A program made the position numbers and the translations under genes. A stretch of 64,000 nt of DNA from Ophioderma brevispina. Taxonomy: Eukaryota; Echinodermata; Ophiuroidea; Amphilepidida; Ophiodermatidae. Below the pieces are notes generated by a model. That model had not been told where the DNA came from. It did no database searches and saw only the letters and a program-made list of their open reading frames with translations. Shown piece after piece: positions 1 to 12,752 of this stretch. The DNA is taken from positions 40,068-104,067 of the forward strand of contig JAMKCH010035257.1 in the NCBI GenBank assembly GCA_023653785.1. Direction: 5' to 3'. How positions within the stretch are numbered: position 1 is the stretch's first letter; each line of letters opens with the position of its first letter.

Positions 1-1676
1 CAATCAATGGATCGGCTTGACCTGTTTCCCCCATCTTCGGTAAGTAAGCATTTAAGACACTCCAAACAATTCCGTCTTTTTAGCCTAATGAGCTTCATCT
101 ATAATTTGCCACCATTTTTTGTCCAAAATCGGAGTAATTTTCAAATTTGACCCTGTACAATGAAAATGATCATTTTATTGATTTTTTTTTTGCCGTTTTT
201 TAGCCCATTAACTCCAAACTTGCGCGCAACCGCAGAATAGTACAAACCTATTACATTTTTTGAACCCTTATGATTAAACTATTAATTGGTTTTACTTTAA
301 CATATTGGACAATTTCCAAAATTTGACCCCGTGATTGACCTTGACTCACGAAAAACCAATTTCCAGCCCCTACGATCAACTCACTTTTTTTTGGTAAATG
401 TTGACACCACAGCACCTACCCAAAATCGTTGAAATCAGATTCTTTAAATTTTTTCACCGATGATGAAATGAAACTTAATTAGGGATACCTAAGACGTTCA
501 TATAGAAGGATCATGGTGCAAATGAGGTATTTACAATTGATTCCGTCATGTCATGCAGTAGCACTTGCCTATGAAGGCCAATACCTAATTTTGATATCAA
601 TGGGACTTCTATATGAAACAATCTACCGAGAGTGGAGAGGTTGCAGCGTTGCTACAGAAGCAAAGGTTGACGAGAGGCGCCAATGAAAACCCACTTGGTT
701 ACCCTTGTGAACACTACCTCGAATCACAGTAAATGATGATGCACATCTTTTAGTTGACCCTATACATCTCGCCTCTAAGCCTTATATGAAAATCAATTTT
801 AATCATGTCAGTTCAAGTAGGTACGGCAATAGCTGGCCATATTGTCAGAAAGTCCCATCAAACTTACTATCATGTCAAGTCTTTGGGCTGTGGCTTTTGA
901 AAGGTTTCAAGCGACACGCCTGAAAAAAAACACTTAAATACTGCTCAAGTAAAGAAAAAGGAGTTATCCTAATCCATTGCAGCCACCGATTGTATCACCA
1001 TGGCAGCGATTGCACTTACAACTTCTTGCATTTACCATGACAAATTGTCTATACTAACTGCAATTAAACAAATAATGATAAATGAACAAATGAGGAACAG
1101 GATGTTGACTAGGATTTAGAATGAAACAGATTATTGAACATGAAATAAAGATTATTCAAAATCAAAAGTTCACTTAAGCTGGAGCGATGGAGCTTTCACC
1201 TGGGTGACACCAGGCTGCTGCAAATAATGATCTAGATGTAAGTTTTCTAGGGACGTACAAAATTAAATTTTAAGTGGAAGAACAATAGCCTGATGATCAA
1301 AAAACATAACTATTCTTGATGGCACGACTCGCCAGTGCATCAAGTATAGTTGTGCCGATTTTGTCCGTCATGTTCACTACTTCATAAGGAGCTGACATGT
1401 ATACACTAACCACCTAGTGTCGTTGGGAACAAACTTGCATTTTGTGCTAGATGAGAATCAGAAATGAATCCATTGTGGCAATTAACCCATAACACCAGCA
1501 GTATTTTGGGAAAGAAAAAGAAATGGCATTAGAAATGTGGAATTTCAGGAAGGCAATAATAAAAAGAAGGCCTTCATCTGATATCAAATTGATGATACTA
1601 CTTTCGGGAAACCGGGAGATTGGGAAGGTCCCAACGATGGATGGCCACAAGAATCATTAACTTCAATTATCTTTAA
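1..1676. other. No feature identified
   Basis: AT-rich sequence with frequent stops in all frames. I see no inverted or tandem repeat of note, no recognisable protein fragment and no RNA gene. The longest frames are under 70 codons. Confidence 0.5.
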
Positions 1677-2010
1677 ATGGGGATGCCCCATTTAAGTACA
1701 AAGTTCATCTGAAAAGAATTGCCTTCACCCCAAACCCCATCGGTAAAGTGTACGCAATATTTCAATCTGTTTGAAGCCCCATTTAGAGTACTCTGTAAAA
1801 TAATATTAGTCGACCCCCCCCCCCCAAAATGGGGTTACACTTTCCCTCGTAACTTCAAACCAAAAAAATACATTAGTCCAGAGATTGTACAGCATAATGA
1901 GGGAAAAAACAGAGTGGCTTTCTTCAGATACCAAAAATTTTGACCCTTCACAGTTAAAATATGGGTTCTGGAGATGAGGCTAGTAATTAACGATCAAGCC
2001 ATGGCCCGTT
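1677..2010 (+). repeat. Interspersed repeat family R1, copy 1
   Basis: About 335 bp that starts GGGGATGCCCCATTTAAGT and ends near GATGAGGCT...CCATGG. The same order of blocks (GGGGATGnCC-TTTAAGT, TCATCT/TCTTGAT, ACCCCAAA, TGATACCAAAATT, GAYGAGGCT, GCCATGG) recurs near 24785, 59586 and 60063 on the plus strand and near 43145 on the minus strand. I see no terminal inverted repeats and no A tail, so the class is unknown. This copy carries a 10+ base C run near 1814. Five copies in 64 kb implies a family abundant in this genome. Confidence 0.7.
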
Positions 2011-3004
2011 AAGTGTTAGAGCCGCGTACTATCATCTGATTCCGGTAGCACATAAGGGATGCCTTATCACATAGGCATAATTCTCTACTGTCCCACTCCA
2101 GCATTATAAGCTTACGTAGGGATCTGAGTCAGGAGTGGTGTCACCGTCTGTCAGTAAATTACAGAAAATTAATTCTCAGTTTGTAGGCGCACACCACTAC
2201 CATAAACGTGTATTATGAAAGAAATGTAAAAATACTACATCGCTCCCTTTGTTTGCACCCCGCATGGACAATATTTTGAATCCATTTCCCTGTAGATCAC
2301 ACTTCTTAAAATTTAAAAAAGTGCCGTTGTTGAGAGATCCTAGTTAGATTTTAAGATAATGGCATATGAATGAACAGCGCCAGCGCACTATTTTTTGCCG
2401 ACCTGTACGCTCGGAGCCGCTTTCAACCAGGCTGTTAGTAGAGGGTCTGTTTCTACACAGAAATCAACATTTCAAAAGTTGACAAATCTCAGTGAGATCA
2501 AGTCTCTTTCACTTTATCATAATATAGGGCCTCCCACTGAAAAAACAGTCCCAAGGACTGCAAAATATCAGGGTTCATGTGAACTGTTATTTTGAATACA
2601 GATCATGTCTGAAACTTGTTATTTTGGATACAGACTCTTGGTCACCAGCCTTCTTGTTATACGTTATTAACGTATCAGAACGAATATACAAATGAGGTAC
2701 TCAATATGCATATTTGGTGATGACAGACGACCATGCATAATATGTGGTGGAACAACAACTCACATACCAACGTGTAGGGTAATCGGTATTATTGCGTTCA
2801 TGGTTGGGAAGAGCATTTTACCTTTTCAATTGATTGAGACAGCATGACAAACAGAATTTAAGTGTGTGCCCACAAAACAATTTGCTCACTCACCAACTAT
2901 AACCATTTTTTTTTTAACAAATCTTAGCTTCCCAACAAAGCTGGCAAAATAATTTTATCCAGTGGGTGGAAGAGAAAGAAATTGTGTGAAAATTAACTAC
3001 AGCT
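2011..3004. other. No feature identified
   Basis: Unique-looking AT-rich DNA. No repeat of note, RNA gene or protein fragment was recognised. Two GAATACAGA-like steps near 2593-2630 form a weak ~35 bp direct repeat only. Confidence 0.4.
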
Positions 3005-3558
3005 TTAAAAAGTGCTTGTTCCAATCTTTCGGGACCCGATTTAACCCGGAAGTAGTATCAATTTTGATATCGATGAAAGGCCATATTTTATATTGTCGCC
3101 TTGCAGTGGCGTACGCCAGCTCTTTTTTTTTTTTAAGGGGGGCAAAGGGGGCACACATAGTTTCAGGGGGGGCAAGCATATAGTAAAATTTGTTAGTAAG
3201 ATATGGCCTATGTAAATCAATAATTTTCAGGGGGGGCAAGAGGGGGGGGCAAGATTCCCCACAGGGGGGGCAGACTTGCCCCCCCTGCCCCCCCTCTGGC
3301 TACGTCACTGTCGTTCCGTAATTTTACCCTCAAATCCAATTTCTTCTCAAGATTCGAGTGAAAAAATACATTTTAATGATTAACCCATCAATTAATGACA
3401 AGTAGTGAAAGGGCGTTGCCACTATGCAATTATGGGTCTAAGCATCTAAAACGCAAGTTGTTCCCACATCTTGATGCGTCAGGGGTTACAAGGTCAGCTT
3501 CCCATCTCTAGTAGAGAAACACGGGAAAGGAACAAAAATTCGGAACAAGCACCTTTAA
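3005..3558. mobile_element. TTAA-flanked MITE, family T1, host of a nested element
   Basis: The left end reads TTAA-AAAGTGCTTGTTCC and the right end, in reverse complement, reads TTAA-AGGTGCTTGTTCC, so ~14 bp terminal inverted repeats sit directly inside TTAA on both sides. TTAA is the target of piggyBac and Kolobok transposons; the ends do not start CCY, so Kolobok or another TTAA group fits as well as piggyBac. The span is 554 bp, of which 207 bp is a second element at 3104-3310, leaving a core of about 347 bp. No transposase is encoded. A similar end, TTAAAGGTGCTTGTT, occurs at 33133. Confidence 0.7.
3104..3310. mobile_element. CAGTGGCGTA-type MITE nested inside T1
   Basis: The left terminus CAGTGGCGTACGCCAGC pairs with the right terminus CTCTGGCTACGTCACTG. 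The interior is dominated by GGGGGGGCA-like G runs on the left and GCCCCCC runs on the right, a layout common in animal genomes. The CAGTGGCG start fits hAT-like ends. The flanking octamers TCGCCTTG and TCGTTCCG match at four of eight places and differ only by transitions, so they may be an aged 8 bp target duplication. The element lies wholly within the T1 element and therefore inserted later. Confidence 0.7.
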
Positions 3559-4206
3559 AGTGATATGAATTGTAGTGGCTGGTATCACAGCAGTTAGTTT
3601 TGTGAGATATACAGAATATTTTTAATTACATTGCAACAGAAATAAGGCCATACCTGTGCTGCTTTCTAACATTAGTACACGCATCTGTTCAAATAGGCTT
3701 ACAACACAGCTGGGGTTTGGTTTGATTTCTCAACTTGAACTTTAACCACAAGTGATACGAGCTAGAAACACGCATATTGTTGTGATAGCACTTTGTAAAT
3801 CGGAAGTAAACGGCGACGAAATGATATTGATGCTTTGTTGGGGGCTTTTCTTTCAAAGCGATGCTTGTGTAATGGATTGAAAACAGTAAGGTACATCTTG
3901 TACAACTCTTACAGAGTAATTTAATCATCCTTGAAACAGCTTGACAATTGGTAGTAATTGAAATGTAGTCAACCGGACGGGCTACGATATTGAGCTCGGG
4001 CGTACAAAATAGTGGGCAGTGCTAGAAGAAAAGGGCCTGAAAGTTTAGGGAGAAGGAATTGTGACAACAAATAAAAGGAACAAGAAGCATCTTTATTTAT
4101 GCAGATGACAAGGTGGAAATGACTTTTGGTTGTCTTACAAAAACACCAAATGGTTAAAGAGTGTTGTTGCAAGTCCATGAAAACATTTGTAAAGATTTTT
4201 AGAACA
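3559..4206. other. No feature identified
   Basis: AT-rich DNA without a repeat, RNA or protein fragment that I can recognise. Confidence 0.4.
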
Positions 4207-6547
4207 AGGATGTAGTGTATTTATAGTGAGGGCACGTGTGGTCCAGTGGATTGAGCATTCGCCCCGACACTCCAAAGATCGTGGGTTAAGAGTCCACTGC
4301 GGCCAACGTGTGTGCCCTGAGTAAGGCGCTTTACCTCAATTACTCCTCTCCACCCAGGTGTTAAAGGGGTACCAGCATGATTAAGGATGGGAATAGTAAC
4401 AGGAACGCGCTGTGCGGGGAGGAGTGGCGAACCCCCCACAGCAAAAAATAAGATGGAGGGGTCTGGCCCAAACGCTAAGGAAGAGAGATGGCACTCCACG
4501 CATGAGCTTGCTCGGCACGGCAATACTTATTGTATAACTTTTTGTTTTATACAATTTTCTAGCTCTCACAATCTTATCATATTCATCTTATTCTATTCAT
4601 GTGGGGGGGGATGTGTTGGACTAATCCTCTCCCATTTTTACCTGGTCCTGACCTACTCCCACAACGTCCCTACTGTCTAAGCCCACACCAGTACGGCGGT
4701 CCGGCAAGTATTTCCCACGGTGTAGGTAGTCTGTGTCACAGACTGCAAAAGATTAATATCTTAAATGTATTGAGCGATAGATTAACGTTATCAGTCGTCA
4801 TAGCGAATGGTGTCAATGAAACTAAATCTCACATATCTCTGGAAAACGAGGGGTTATGGAGTTTTTTGCACAGAGGGGTCAGTTACTATGTTTGTTTTGA
4901 AATCGTATCATAACTGGGTCTGAACCTAGAGAATTAGCGGAGAAAATGACGTTTTGTCGGGTACTTGGTGCTCGCAGACACAGAAATAGAAACAGGAACA
5001 GGATTACGTACTTTACTGGTACCGCGTACAACACCATTGACACCTAATACTGTATTAAAACACCTTACCCTTTTGAATGATCTTTAGATTTCAGGTTTCT
5101 GCAGGTGCAGATGCATAAGAGACATGATGCCTAACTTTACTCAAGCGGCACACAACCCCAATTACCTTCTGAAGCCTGTGAAATGAAAAGGTAGGCATTA
5201 TATCGCGTATGCATATGCACCAGCATCATTACACCTGAAATCGAAAGGTTGTTCCCGACTGATCCTTTGATCACACGCTCTCCCGAAAACCTCTTCAATA
5301 TTTCCATTCAGACTGTATCTATGAGAAATTTCTGCATCAACAAACCTTGTATCTTCAGCCAACATTAATCAAATCGTTTAAGTGTATCAACCTCTATATC
5401 TATGCAGATAAAAATACATAACACTTTCCTGAGAGATAACTCTCAGATTTTAATGATAAAGAGTTTGCAAGAAGGTGCATGTTTTTAGAGAACAAATTTG
5501 TTCAAAATTTCAGGTAGCTATTGTAAAGAATATCAGAATTGGTAGGTCTACACTGCGAAAATGTGAAAAAGCATTAAACTTTCACTTTCAAGAAACACAA
5601 AGGGTGAGGGCGTCCATTTTATTTAATTCATTATTACAGTTTTGACTGCCGTAGTTATACCCAAAATCAAGACCACATGCGCTTTCGTTTTCATGTGAAC
5701 GAACACAATAGGGCAAATGCAGACAACGCTAATGAGTTCCACTCCCGTTCTGGGTGCCAATTAATCACCTCAATTCTGGAGCCCCACACGGGAACAAAAA
5801 ATCATTCAACTGTCAAAGGATTAAGTACAAATGCTAAACCATGACACCCCTTAATAACCATGGGTTTAACTTTGCACTTTTTCACAGAGTTCCTGTATTA
5901 TACTTTGCACACACCGGGGTAAATAACAAATTAGCAGAGCTAAGTATTAATATACACAGCAGCTACTGAACGGAGCAGCAAATTCATGCTAAATTTTTAA
6001 TTCACAATTAAAACATGTGGCAACGCTTATATTATTTTCTGTAGAAAAACAAGAGTTCTGTGGTGTTACATTGATTACTACACATGCGTGCTCAGAACAC
6101 CATTTAGTGTTGATTATAGTTACTATAATTTGGCACCTTTTAAGCAACATTTGCCAATGCAATTGGGCATTCAGTCGTGGTAATCATGTTATAATTATTT
6201 AGCATTAATCAGGCGTCATTGCTTTATTTTTAGCTTGCTGAGTCAATGAGGTTGGTACTTACACAAAGGACCATACAGGGATAATTGCCACAACATCATT
6301 ATATTTTCAAGCTTCTGGTTTGATAGCAATGATCCTTTTCTATGTCAATTTGGTATTAGTAATGGGGTCTTTTTCTTTTTTAAGTTTCTCAAAATTGTTT
6401 GAGATTAGTACAATATCTCACGTTCTAAATTCACTAAAATGCCAAAACTGAGGGAACAAATCGGCCAAATTTGGGTTAACATTTGGCACCAAATTTAGCC
6501 CAAAATTAGCTCTGGTAGACGCTTAAGCTATGGGTTTTTTTTTTGGC
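4207..6547. repeat. Tandem ~2.35 kb duplication, copy A
   Basis: Aligns from end to end with 6548-8944. Shared landmarks in the same order are the SINE head, the GTACGGCGGTCCGGCAAG block (4691 and 7061 areas), the ATTATATCGCG block (5199 and 7572), the AAATCATTCAAC block (5801 and 8169) and the AGCCCAAAATT block (6499 and 8892). Differences are dominated by one- to three-base gains and losses every 10-20 bases, many inside homopolymers. An internal foldback, ATGCCTAACTTT facing its near-complement ~50 bases on, is present in both copies. No coding region is recognised. Confidence 0.85.
4229..4445 (+). mobile_element. tRNA-derived SINE (family S1), in copy A
   Basis: Has a good A-box-like element, TGGTCCAGTGG at 4239, as in tRNA-derived RNA polymerase III promoters. 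The B box position reads GGGTTAAGAGTCC, a damaged form of GGTTCGANTCC. A conserved body follows, including CTCTCCACCCAGG and CGCTGTGCGG. The same family occurs at 6571-6800 and in reverse at 49497-49711. In copy B of the duplication the reverse holds: the B box is intact and the A box is damaged. Confidence 0.7.
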
Positions 6548-8944
6548 ACAGAATGTAATTGTATTAATTGGTGGGGCACTGTGGTCCCATGCGTGAGCAT
6601 TCGCCCGTTATCGGCCCTACGCACCTCCAAAGATCGTGTGGTTCGAGTCCCAATGCGGCCAACGTGTTGTGCCCTTGTCGTAAGGCTCTTAACGTCAATT
6701 ACTCCTCCTCCACCCAGGTTGTATAAATGGTTACTCACATTATTAATGCTGGGCAAGGTACCAGACTCGCTGTGCGGGATTAGTGGGGCGAACCACCCAC
6801 ATCAAAAATAAGATGGATGAGTCTGGCCCAAACGTTAAAAAGAGAGATGCACTTCCAACGCATGAGCGTGCTCGCACCGGACAATTTACTTTTGTAATTA
6901 ACTTTTTGTTTTCTACCATTTTACCTGAGCTCTCAAATCTTCATCACTCTCTTATTCTACTATCTATGTGGGGTGGATTGTGTTGGACTACTCCTCTCCC
7001 ATTTTACCTGGTCCCTGCACCTTCCTCCCACAACACGTCCCCTACTGTCTCATCCCACACATTACGGCGGTCCGGCAAGTATTTCCCACGGTGTAGTCTG
7101 GTGTCACAGACTGCAGAAGATAATATCTAATTGGTATTGCCGAGAGGATTAAATTATCCATCCGTCAATAGCGAATGTTGTCACTGAAACTAAATCTCAA
7201 TATCTCTGGAAAACGAAGGGTTCTATGGCAGTTTTTTTTTTTTGCATCAGAGGGTCCGTTACTATTATTTTTGGTGTTTTGAATATGTATCATAATTGGG
7301 GCTGAACCGTTAGAGAACTTAGCGAGAAAATTGGAACGTTTTTTGTCGGGTTTACTTTTGGTGCTCGCAGACACCAAAAAGAACAGGAACAGGATTACGT
7401 CTTACTGGACCGCGTACCACACCATTGACCTCTAACTACGTCTTAAACACCCGTACCCTTAATGACCTTTAGATTCATTTCTGCGAGTGCAGACGCATAA
7501 GAGACCTAATGCCTAACTTTCACTCTCAGAGGCACACAACCATACCTTCTGAAGATGTGAAAAGTTAGGCATTATATCGCGTAATGCATCTGCACCGCAT
7601 ACACCTGAAATCCTAAAGTTGTTTCCCGCCTTTTATCCTTTGATCACACAGCTTCCCCGAAAACCTCTTCCCAATAATTTCCTTCGACTGTATCTATGAG
7701 ATTTCTGCATTGAAACCTGTATCTTCCAGCCACCATTAATCAAAATCGTTTAATTTTACACCTCTATATTCGAATGCAGCATAAACAATACCTAAACTTC
7801 CTGAGAGATACTCTTCAAGATTTTAATGATAAGTTGCAAGAAGGTGCCTGTTTTAGTGAGAACAAATTTGGTCAAATTTTTCAGTAGCTCTTGTAAAGAA
7901 AATCAGAATGGTAGGTTCTACACTGCAAATGTGAAAAAGCATTAAACTTTCACTTTCCAATGAAACCAAGGTGATGTCGTCATTTACTAGTAATTTCATT
8001 CATTACCATATTTGTTGACTGCCGTAGTTTCTATACCAAAATCAAGACCACATGCGCTTAGTTTTCCTGTGAACTGAACAAAATAGCAAATGCATAACCG
8101 CTATGAGCTTTCCGACTCCTCTGGTGCTCAATTAATACCTCAAATTCCTGGCGCCCCACATCGGGGAACAAAAAATCATTCAACGTCAAAGGCTTAAGTA
8201 CAAATTGCTAAACCACATGACACCTTAACTAACCATGTGTTTAACTTTTTTGCACTTTTTTTTTCATCAGATTTTTCCTGTAATTACTACTTGCCCACAC
8301 CTGGTAAATAGCAGAGCTTAATTATTAATATACAACACATGCTACTGATACTGTAGCCAATTCCTGCTACTTTTCTAATTACAATTTAAAAATGTGGCAC
8401 GCTATACTTATTTCGTAGAAAACAAGAGTTCTTTGGTGTTTACAGTCTATTTACTACACATAGTGCTCCGACAGACCATTTAGTTTTGATTCTAGTTACT
8501 AGAACTTTTGGCAAACTTTTTTAATGCCCCATTTTGCCAATCCAGTGGGCATTCAGTTCTTTGTTAATATGTTAGATTATTTATAGCCCTTTTAATCAAG
8601 GCTTAATTGCTTTATTTTAGCTTGCTAGAGTCATTAGGGGTGACTCTACAAAATGACCAACAGGGATATGCCACAAACATCATTCTCATTTTCAGCCTTC
8701 TGGTATAGCAATGATCTTTTCTCATGTCAATTTTTGTATAGTACTGGGTCTTTTTTTTTTTGTTTAATTTTTTTCCCCCCCTTCTCAAAATTGTTGTGAT
8801 AATTCGTCCATATCCTCACGTTCTAAATTCACTAAAAATGCAAAACTTGGAGGGAAGAAAAAATGGCAAATTTGGGTTAAGTTTGCCAATTTAGCCCAAA
8901 ATTGCTCTGGTAGAGCTAAACTATGGGTTTTTTTTTTTTTGGCA
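6548..8944. repeat. Tandem ~2.35 kb duplication, copy B
   Basis: Second copy of the unit at 4207-6547, immediately adjacent and in the same orientation. It is about 55 bp longer, with the difference spread over many small indels rather than one block. Homopolymers differ often, for example longer T runs near 7226, 8249, 8751 and 8930. The perfect arms AATGCCTAACTTT (7508) and AAAGTTAGGCATT (7561) show the internal foldback better than copy A does. No coding region is recognised. Confidence 0.85.
6571..6800 (+). mobile_element. tRNA-derived SINE (family S1), in copy B
   Basis: The B box is a clean GGTTCGAGTCC at 6640, a perfect match to the RNA polymerase III consensus, while the A-box region (GTGGTCCCATGCGTGAGC) has lost the consensus seen at the matching place in copy A. 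The body shares CTCCACCCAGG and CGCTGTGCGGGA with the other copies. That two halves of a promoter are damaged in different copies fits random base errors in each. Confidence 0.7.
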
Positions 8945-9536
8945 AAAATTGGTATAGATATTGGTCCCTACTTCACAGACTCGTGAGTCATGTCCCCATA
9001 CCCAACCAACTTGAACCAAACTACCCTCCCGGGGCCGTGTTGGACGGTCATTTAGCTTTCCTGGGTACTAAAACCAACACAATATTCCACAAATGGAGGG
9101 TCCTTCACCGTTGTATATAAGCACATATGGACAGGAGTGTATGCAACAGGTGTGAAAAAAGCATTCAGACACGTATTGTTACACTATATTCGAGTCACCT
9201 TTAACTTTTTGGGTTAAGTCGCCCACATTCCATTGGCCCCTGACCATCATTTCAATAGGTACACATGTCACCCTTGTAATCATTATGTGTACCCAACTGT
9301 ACAAGGACTGACCTTGGGAAATACTGATTTTGTGTAATCTCTCTATCTGGTATCTCTTTAAATGCCTTCCATAAATGAGAGCTAGTCCCGACACAGTGAA
9401 TCTATAAAACTTATGACATGAATTATAGGGCCAAGCAGCAAACAATTAAAGGGCTTTCCTTTTTTATATGTAATATCAATGCTCCAGCATCTCCCCTCAC
9501 CTAGCAAGCTTACAACAAGGAGTGGTTAATTATATG
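8945..9536. other. No feature identified
   Basis: No repeat, RNA gene or protein fragment was recognised in this stretch. Confidence 0.4.
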
Positions 9537-9698
9537 CAGGAAATGACAATACCTGTAATTTATTTGAACAAGAGTGTCATAACCAAATAAAGAGTTTGGG
9601 TTAACTTTTAAAGAATTATCAGGAAATTGACAATGCACAGTAATTCAATATGACGCAAGTATCAACCAAATAAAGTTTTGGGTTATTTAAATTAAAGT
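9537..9698. repeat. Two-copy tandem repeat, 83 bp unit
   Basis: CAGGAAATGACAAT at 9537 and CAGGAAATTGACAAT at 9620 start two adjacent units that both continue through AACCAAATAAAG..TTTGGGTTA. The copies differ by several substitutions and small indels, so this is an old local duplication. Confidence 0.8.
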
Positions 9699-12600
9699 GA
9701 CAAATAACAACCACAAGAGGATGGAAAGGAAAGTCCATAAATAATACTCCTTGCCGAAGTCATCCCATTGACCAAACGCAAGAGATATGTGGTAAACACC
9801 TACAAGTTTTTGATACCCAACTTTAGCACATTGAACGACTGTCGTATCACGCAAAGGGAAGCTGCTATTTGGAGAAGTTCTGGCTACAAAATTGCGTTTC
9901 AATTGAGAATTATCGGACGCACGTTTTCTAAGGTAGAGAATCTCAGTAGTTTCCAAGTGTTCCCTCTTAATGGCTGTAGTTGCCATAGTAACACTCAAAC
10001 TAATTGGTGGACTTATGATTTTGCTGTTCAGTCGAGACCTCACCTACACCCTCTGGATTTATATAAGCATACTTTTCTATATTTTAGCATAGTCAAGCCT
10101 CCAATCTGTACATCGCCAGGTTATGTACTGTTACTTTTTTTGCAACCAAACAAATGGCAGGTTTTTTCACCTACATACTGATATATTTTTTAGTCCATTT
10201 TTTTGAATGAGGGTGTTATCTGCATCATCTCACTTGCTGCTTAAAAGCTGTTAGTCATGAAATGAATCGGATTCACTCAAAGGTTGAAATTGGTGAAATT
10301 GATATGTACAGGGAAAAGGAGCAAAAAAAAACAACAATCGGAGCCAAAAACAATCAAATACACACACATTTTCAAATGGGGGGACATATAGAAAAAATTT
10401 TCAATGCAGATCCATACGTCGCGTCATTACGCACCACTGAACCTTAAAGCAATAGAGACATTTTTTGAGAGCGCCCCCAATTTATTTTTCAAAATTTGAT
10501 ATTTTGCACAGTTATGTTGTGTAATTGTCTATAGGAAACTAATACCTGCTAACCGAGAAATACTCAAAAATGCGTATCTATATAATTAAAAGAAGATTCT
10601 CAACCTTGGTCCCGAGTGTTCTCAGAGATGGCTCTATCTCGAGTTCTGATTTTTTGTACATTGGTTTGGTATGCCATGCAGGTTGGCAATCGGACCTTCA
10701 TTTTTTCAAACTATTCAGTTACTATGGTAATAACAGGAAAAGGTCGGTTGCTAGCGAAGGCGCGCGTCGCTGAGGCCATTTGGGATAAAAACCCAACCGC
10801 TGCGCACACAAGCTGTGCATATTTTATAAGGCCAATGCATTATGGGATACACATTACCATGTCACTGCCCTGTGTCGCTCTAGCAACCGTTACCGCGCGG
10901 CGCTTAGCAAAAGGAAAAACAGAATGCGGTCGTAGGCTTAGAATCAATGGTATAATCAATCCAGTTTGCAATGGCAACAATCAAGCGACAATGGTTACAA
11001 CAACCTACAGGAAATGGCAAAACAATTGAAGCAAAGCGTCTAAAAATACAGAATTAAGAATGAAGCTGCCAATGTAAGTATTTCAGGGCTCTTTTACTAG
11101 GCTAACTGTATTCTTTTAGAAGTTCACTCTTCTAATGATACCGTAATCGATTTATAAAATATGTTCGTGAAAAAATTCACTTTCTATTCGTACAAAAAAA
11201 AACATTTTTCAATTTTTTAATTAACATAACCTAGGCCTACCTTCACGTGTTCCCTGAAGGATTCTAAACAGGCCTTTGAGTGTCCCTAGCCTATATTTAT
11301 AGGTACCAAGAAATGGGTTTTTTGGCCGCAAAATATTTTAGAACCAAAGGTGACGTCACGCAATATTATATATTTTTGTTTGCTTAATTTTTAGATAAAC
11401 ACCCGAAGGGGATTCCCCTCAGCTGGATTCGTCTCTCTTCATATGTCCCCCAGCAGCCCCTCGCATAACACTACAATCCAAGAACTTAAGAAATCTTATA
11501 TATATTTGTAGCATGATTTTTCATTACAAGCGGAAACTGTGGTGCACTAAATTCCAAAGGGAAACGACGGGGAGTGTTGTGCAGATGACAACGTCAGCTT
11601 GGCCCCTTTAACCAATCCACCGGAGCTTACCCATCTATTTCTCCCTCATTCATCTACTATAACGATATTCGTAAACACTAAACGCCTTCGCCAGTACTAT
11701 TTTGCTTTTTGCCATGACAATCATTTGGCGCTAATGAAAGTCAGCTGCAAGGGTGGAAATACCTTCTTTTCGATCCAGGTAAAGAAACACAAACAAAAAA
11801 ACCTTGAGATTTAGGGTTGCGGGTGTACTGGCCCGCCAGAGAAATTGCGGGCCCGGGGAACCTTGGAGTTACGGGGCCCCCTTTTACCAACTTCGTTTCC
11901 AGAACCCAAACGCATAGGGGTGAGGGGGTTTGAAGTTAACAGTGGCTTCGACGTGGCCATGCGCGGCGCGGGGGTGTGGGAGCTTCATGTAGGCCTTGAT
12001 AATGTTGATGGCAGGGTTTTTTTGATTTAACTATTCATATGTATAGTGTTTATGGAGAAAGCCAGGGTGTGGGTGCGGGAGTGGGGTGCCCCCTCCCGCA
12101 AGCGCGGAACCCTTGCAGTGTTCACTTTCCAATACACCATTTTCTAAGAACAATTGATAGAAACCAAATAATTAAATTTGTCATGTTTGTTCATTTAATG
12201 ATAGATGTATGATAACGGTTTTTAAAAAGTAAATTATATCTGATGGTTTTAGTTTGGTTTCAAATAATAAATTACTCCCCGTCTAAAAAATCAGAACGAT
12301 TGTGAAAATGGCATGGAAACGTTGCTCAAGAACGTGCTTTCAATGAAGCGGCCAAGCAGTTTCGTTATCAATGCATTACGGACACAGGTCAATATGCAAA
12401 CACATTACGCCAACGGCCGCTCCTGGCATGTATCTTACTTATGGCAAGGTTGTGTGTATCTCGCAAAAACTCGTAGTTTCGATCCATTATTGCGCCAATT
12501 TCACAGGATGAAAGATTGATATTTACCGGAGGATGTTCTAACTATCTTCGGACGAAATCCGTTCAGTAATGCCTGAAAAAATCAGTGAAAATGTGGTGGG
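9699..12600. other. Non-coding stretch with CpG-rich patches
   Basis: Holds two open frames of 137 codons on the plus strand (9768-10181 and 10616-11029) and a 118-codon minus-strand frame opposite the first. None matches a family I know, so I do not call them genes. 10740-10935 is locally CpG-rich (GGCGCGCGTCGC, TACCGCGCGGCGC). 11810-12110 carries G/C-run sequence (GCGGGCCCGGGG, GGGGCCCCC, CCCCTCCCGC) that looks like a decayed GC-rich repeat without clear ends. Confidence 0.4.
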
Positions 12601-12641
12601 TTGCTATGAAATCTACCGATTTGTTTATAACTACTAACAAG

Positions 12642-12698
12642 CGCGTACGCGTTGTGTGTTGCAACGGGCGTCTACGCATGAGACGCTGTTGCCGTACG
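12642..12698. repeat. CpG-rich hairpin cluster
   Basis: CGCGTACGCG at 12642 is a perfect 10 bp palindrome. About 15 bases on, GCAACGGGCGTCT faces AGACGCTGTTGCCG across a seven-base loop. It lies ~55 bp before the TA-flanked MITE at 12753 and may belong to an older, larger foldback. Confidence 0.6.
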
Positions 12699-12752
12699 CA
12701 ATTAAAACCGGCGACCTATTGCAAAAAGGTCAATAACACGTGATTTTGAAGT

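Noticed and set aside
9768..10181. Protein-coding gene of 137 codons
   Set aside because: No recognised motif, a long frame lies on the opposite strand over the same bases, and a frame of this size is expected by chance somewhere in 64 kb of six-frame sequence.
10616..11029. Protein-coding gene of 137 codons with a hydrophobic start
   Set aside because: The N-terminal stretch looks signal-like, but the rest has no domain and the frame lies in a CpG-rich patch with few stop codons.
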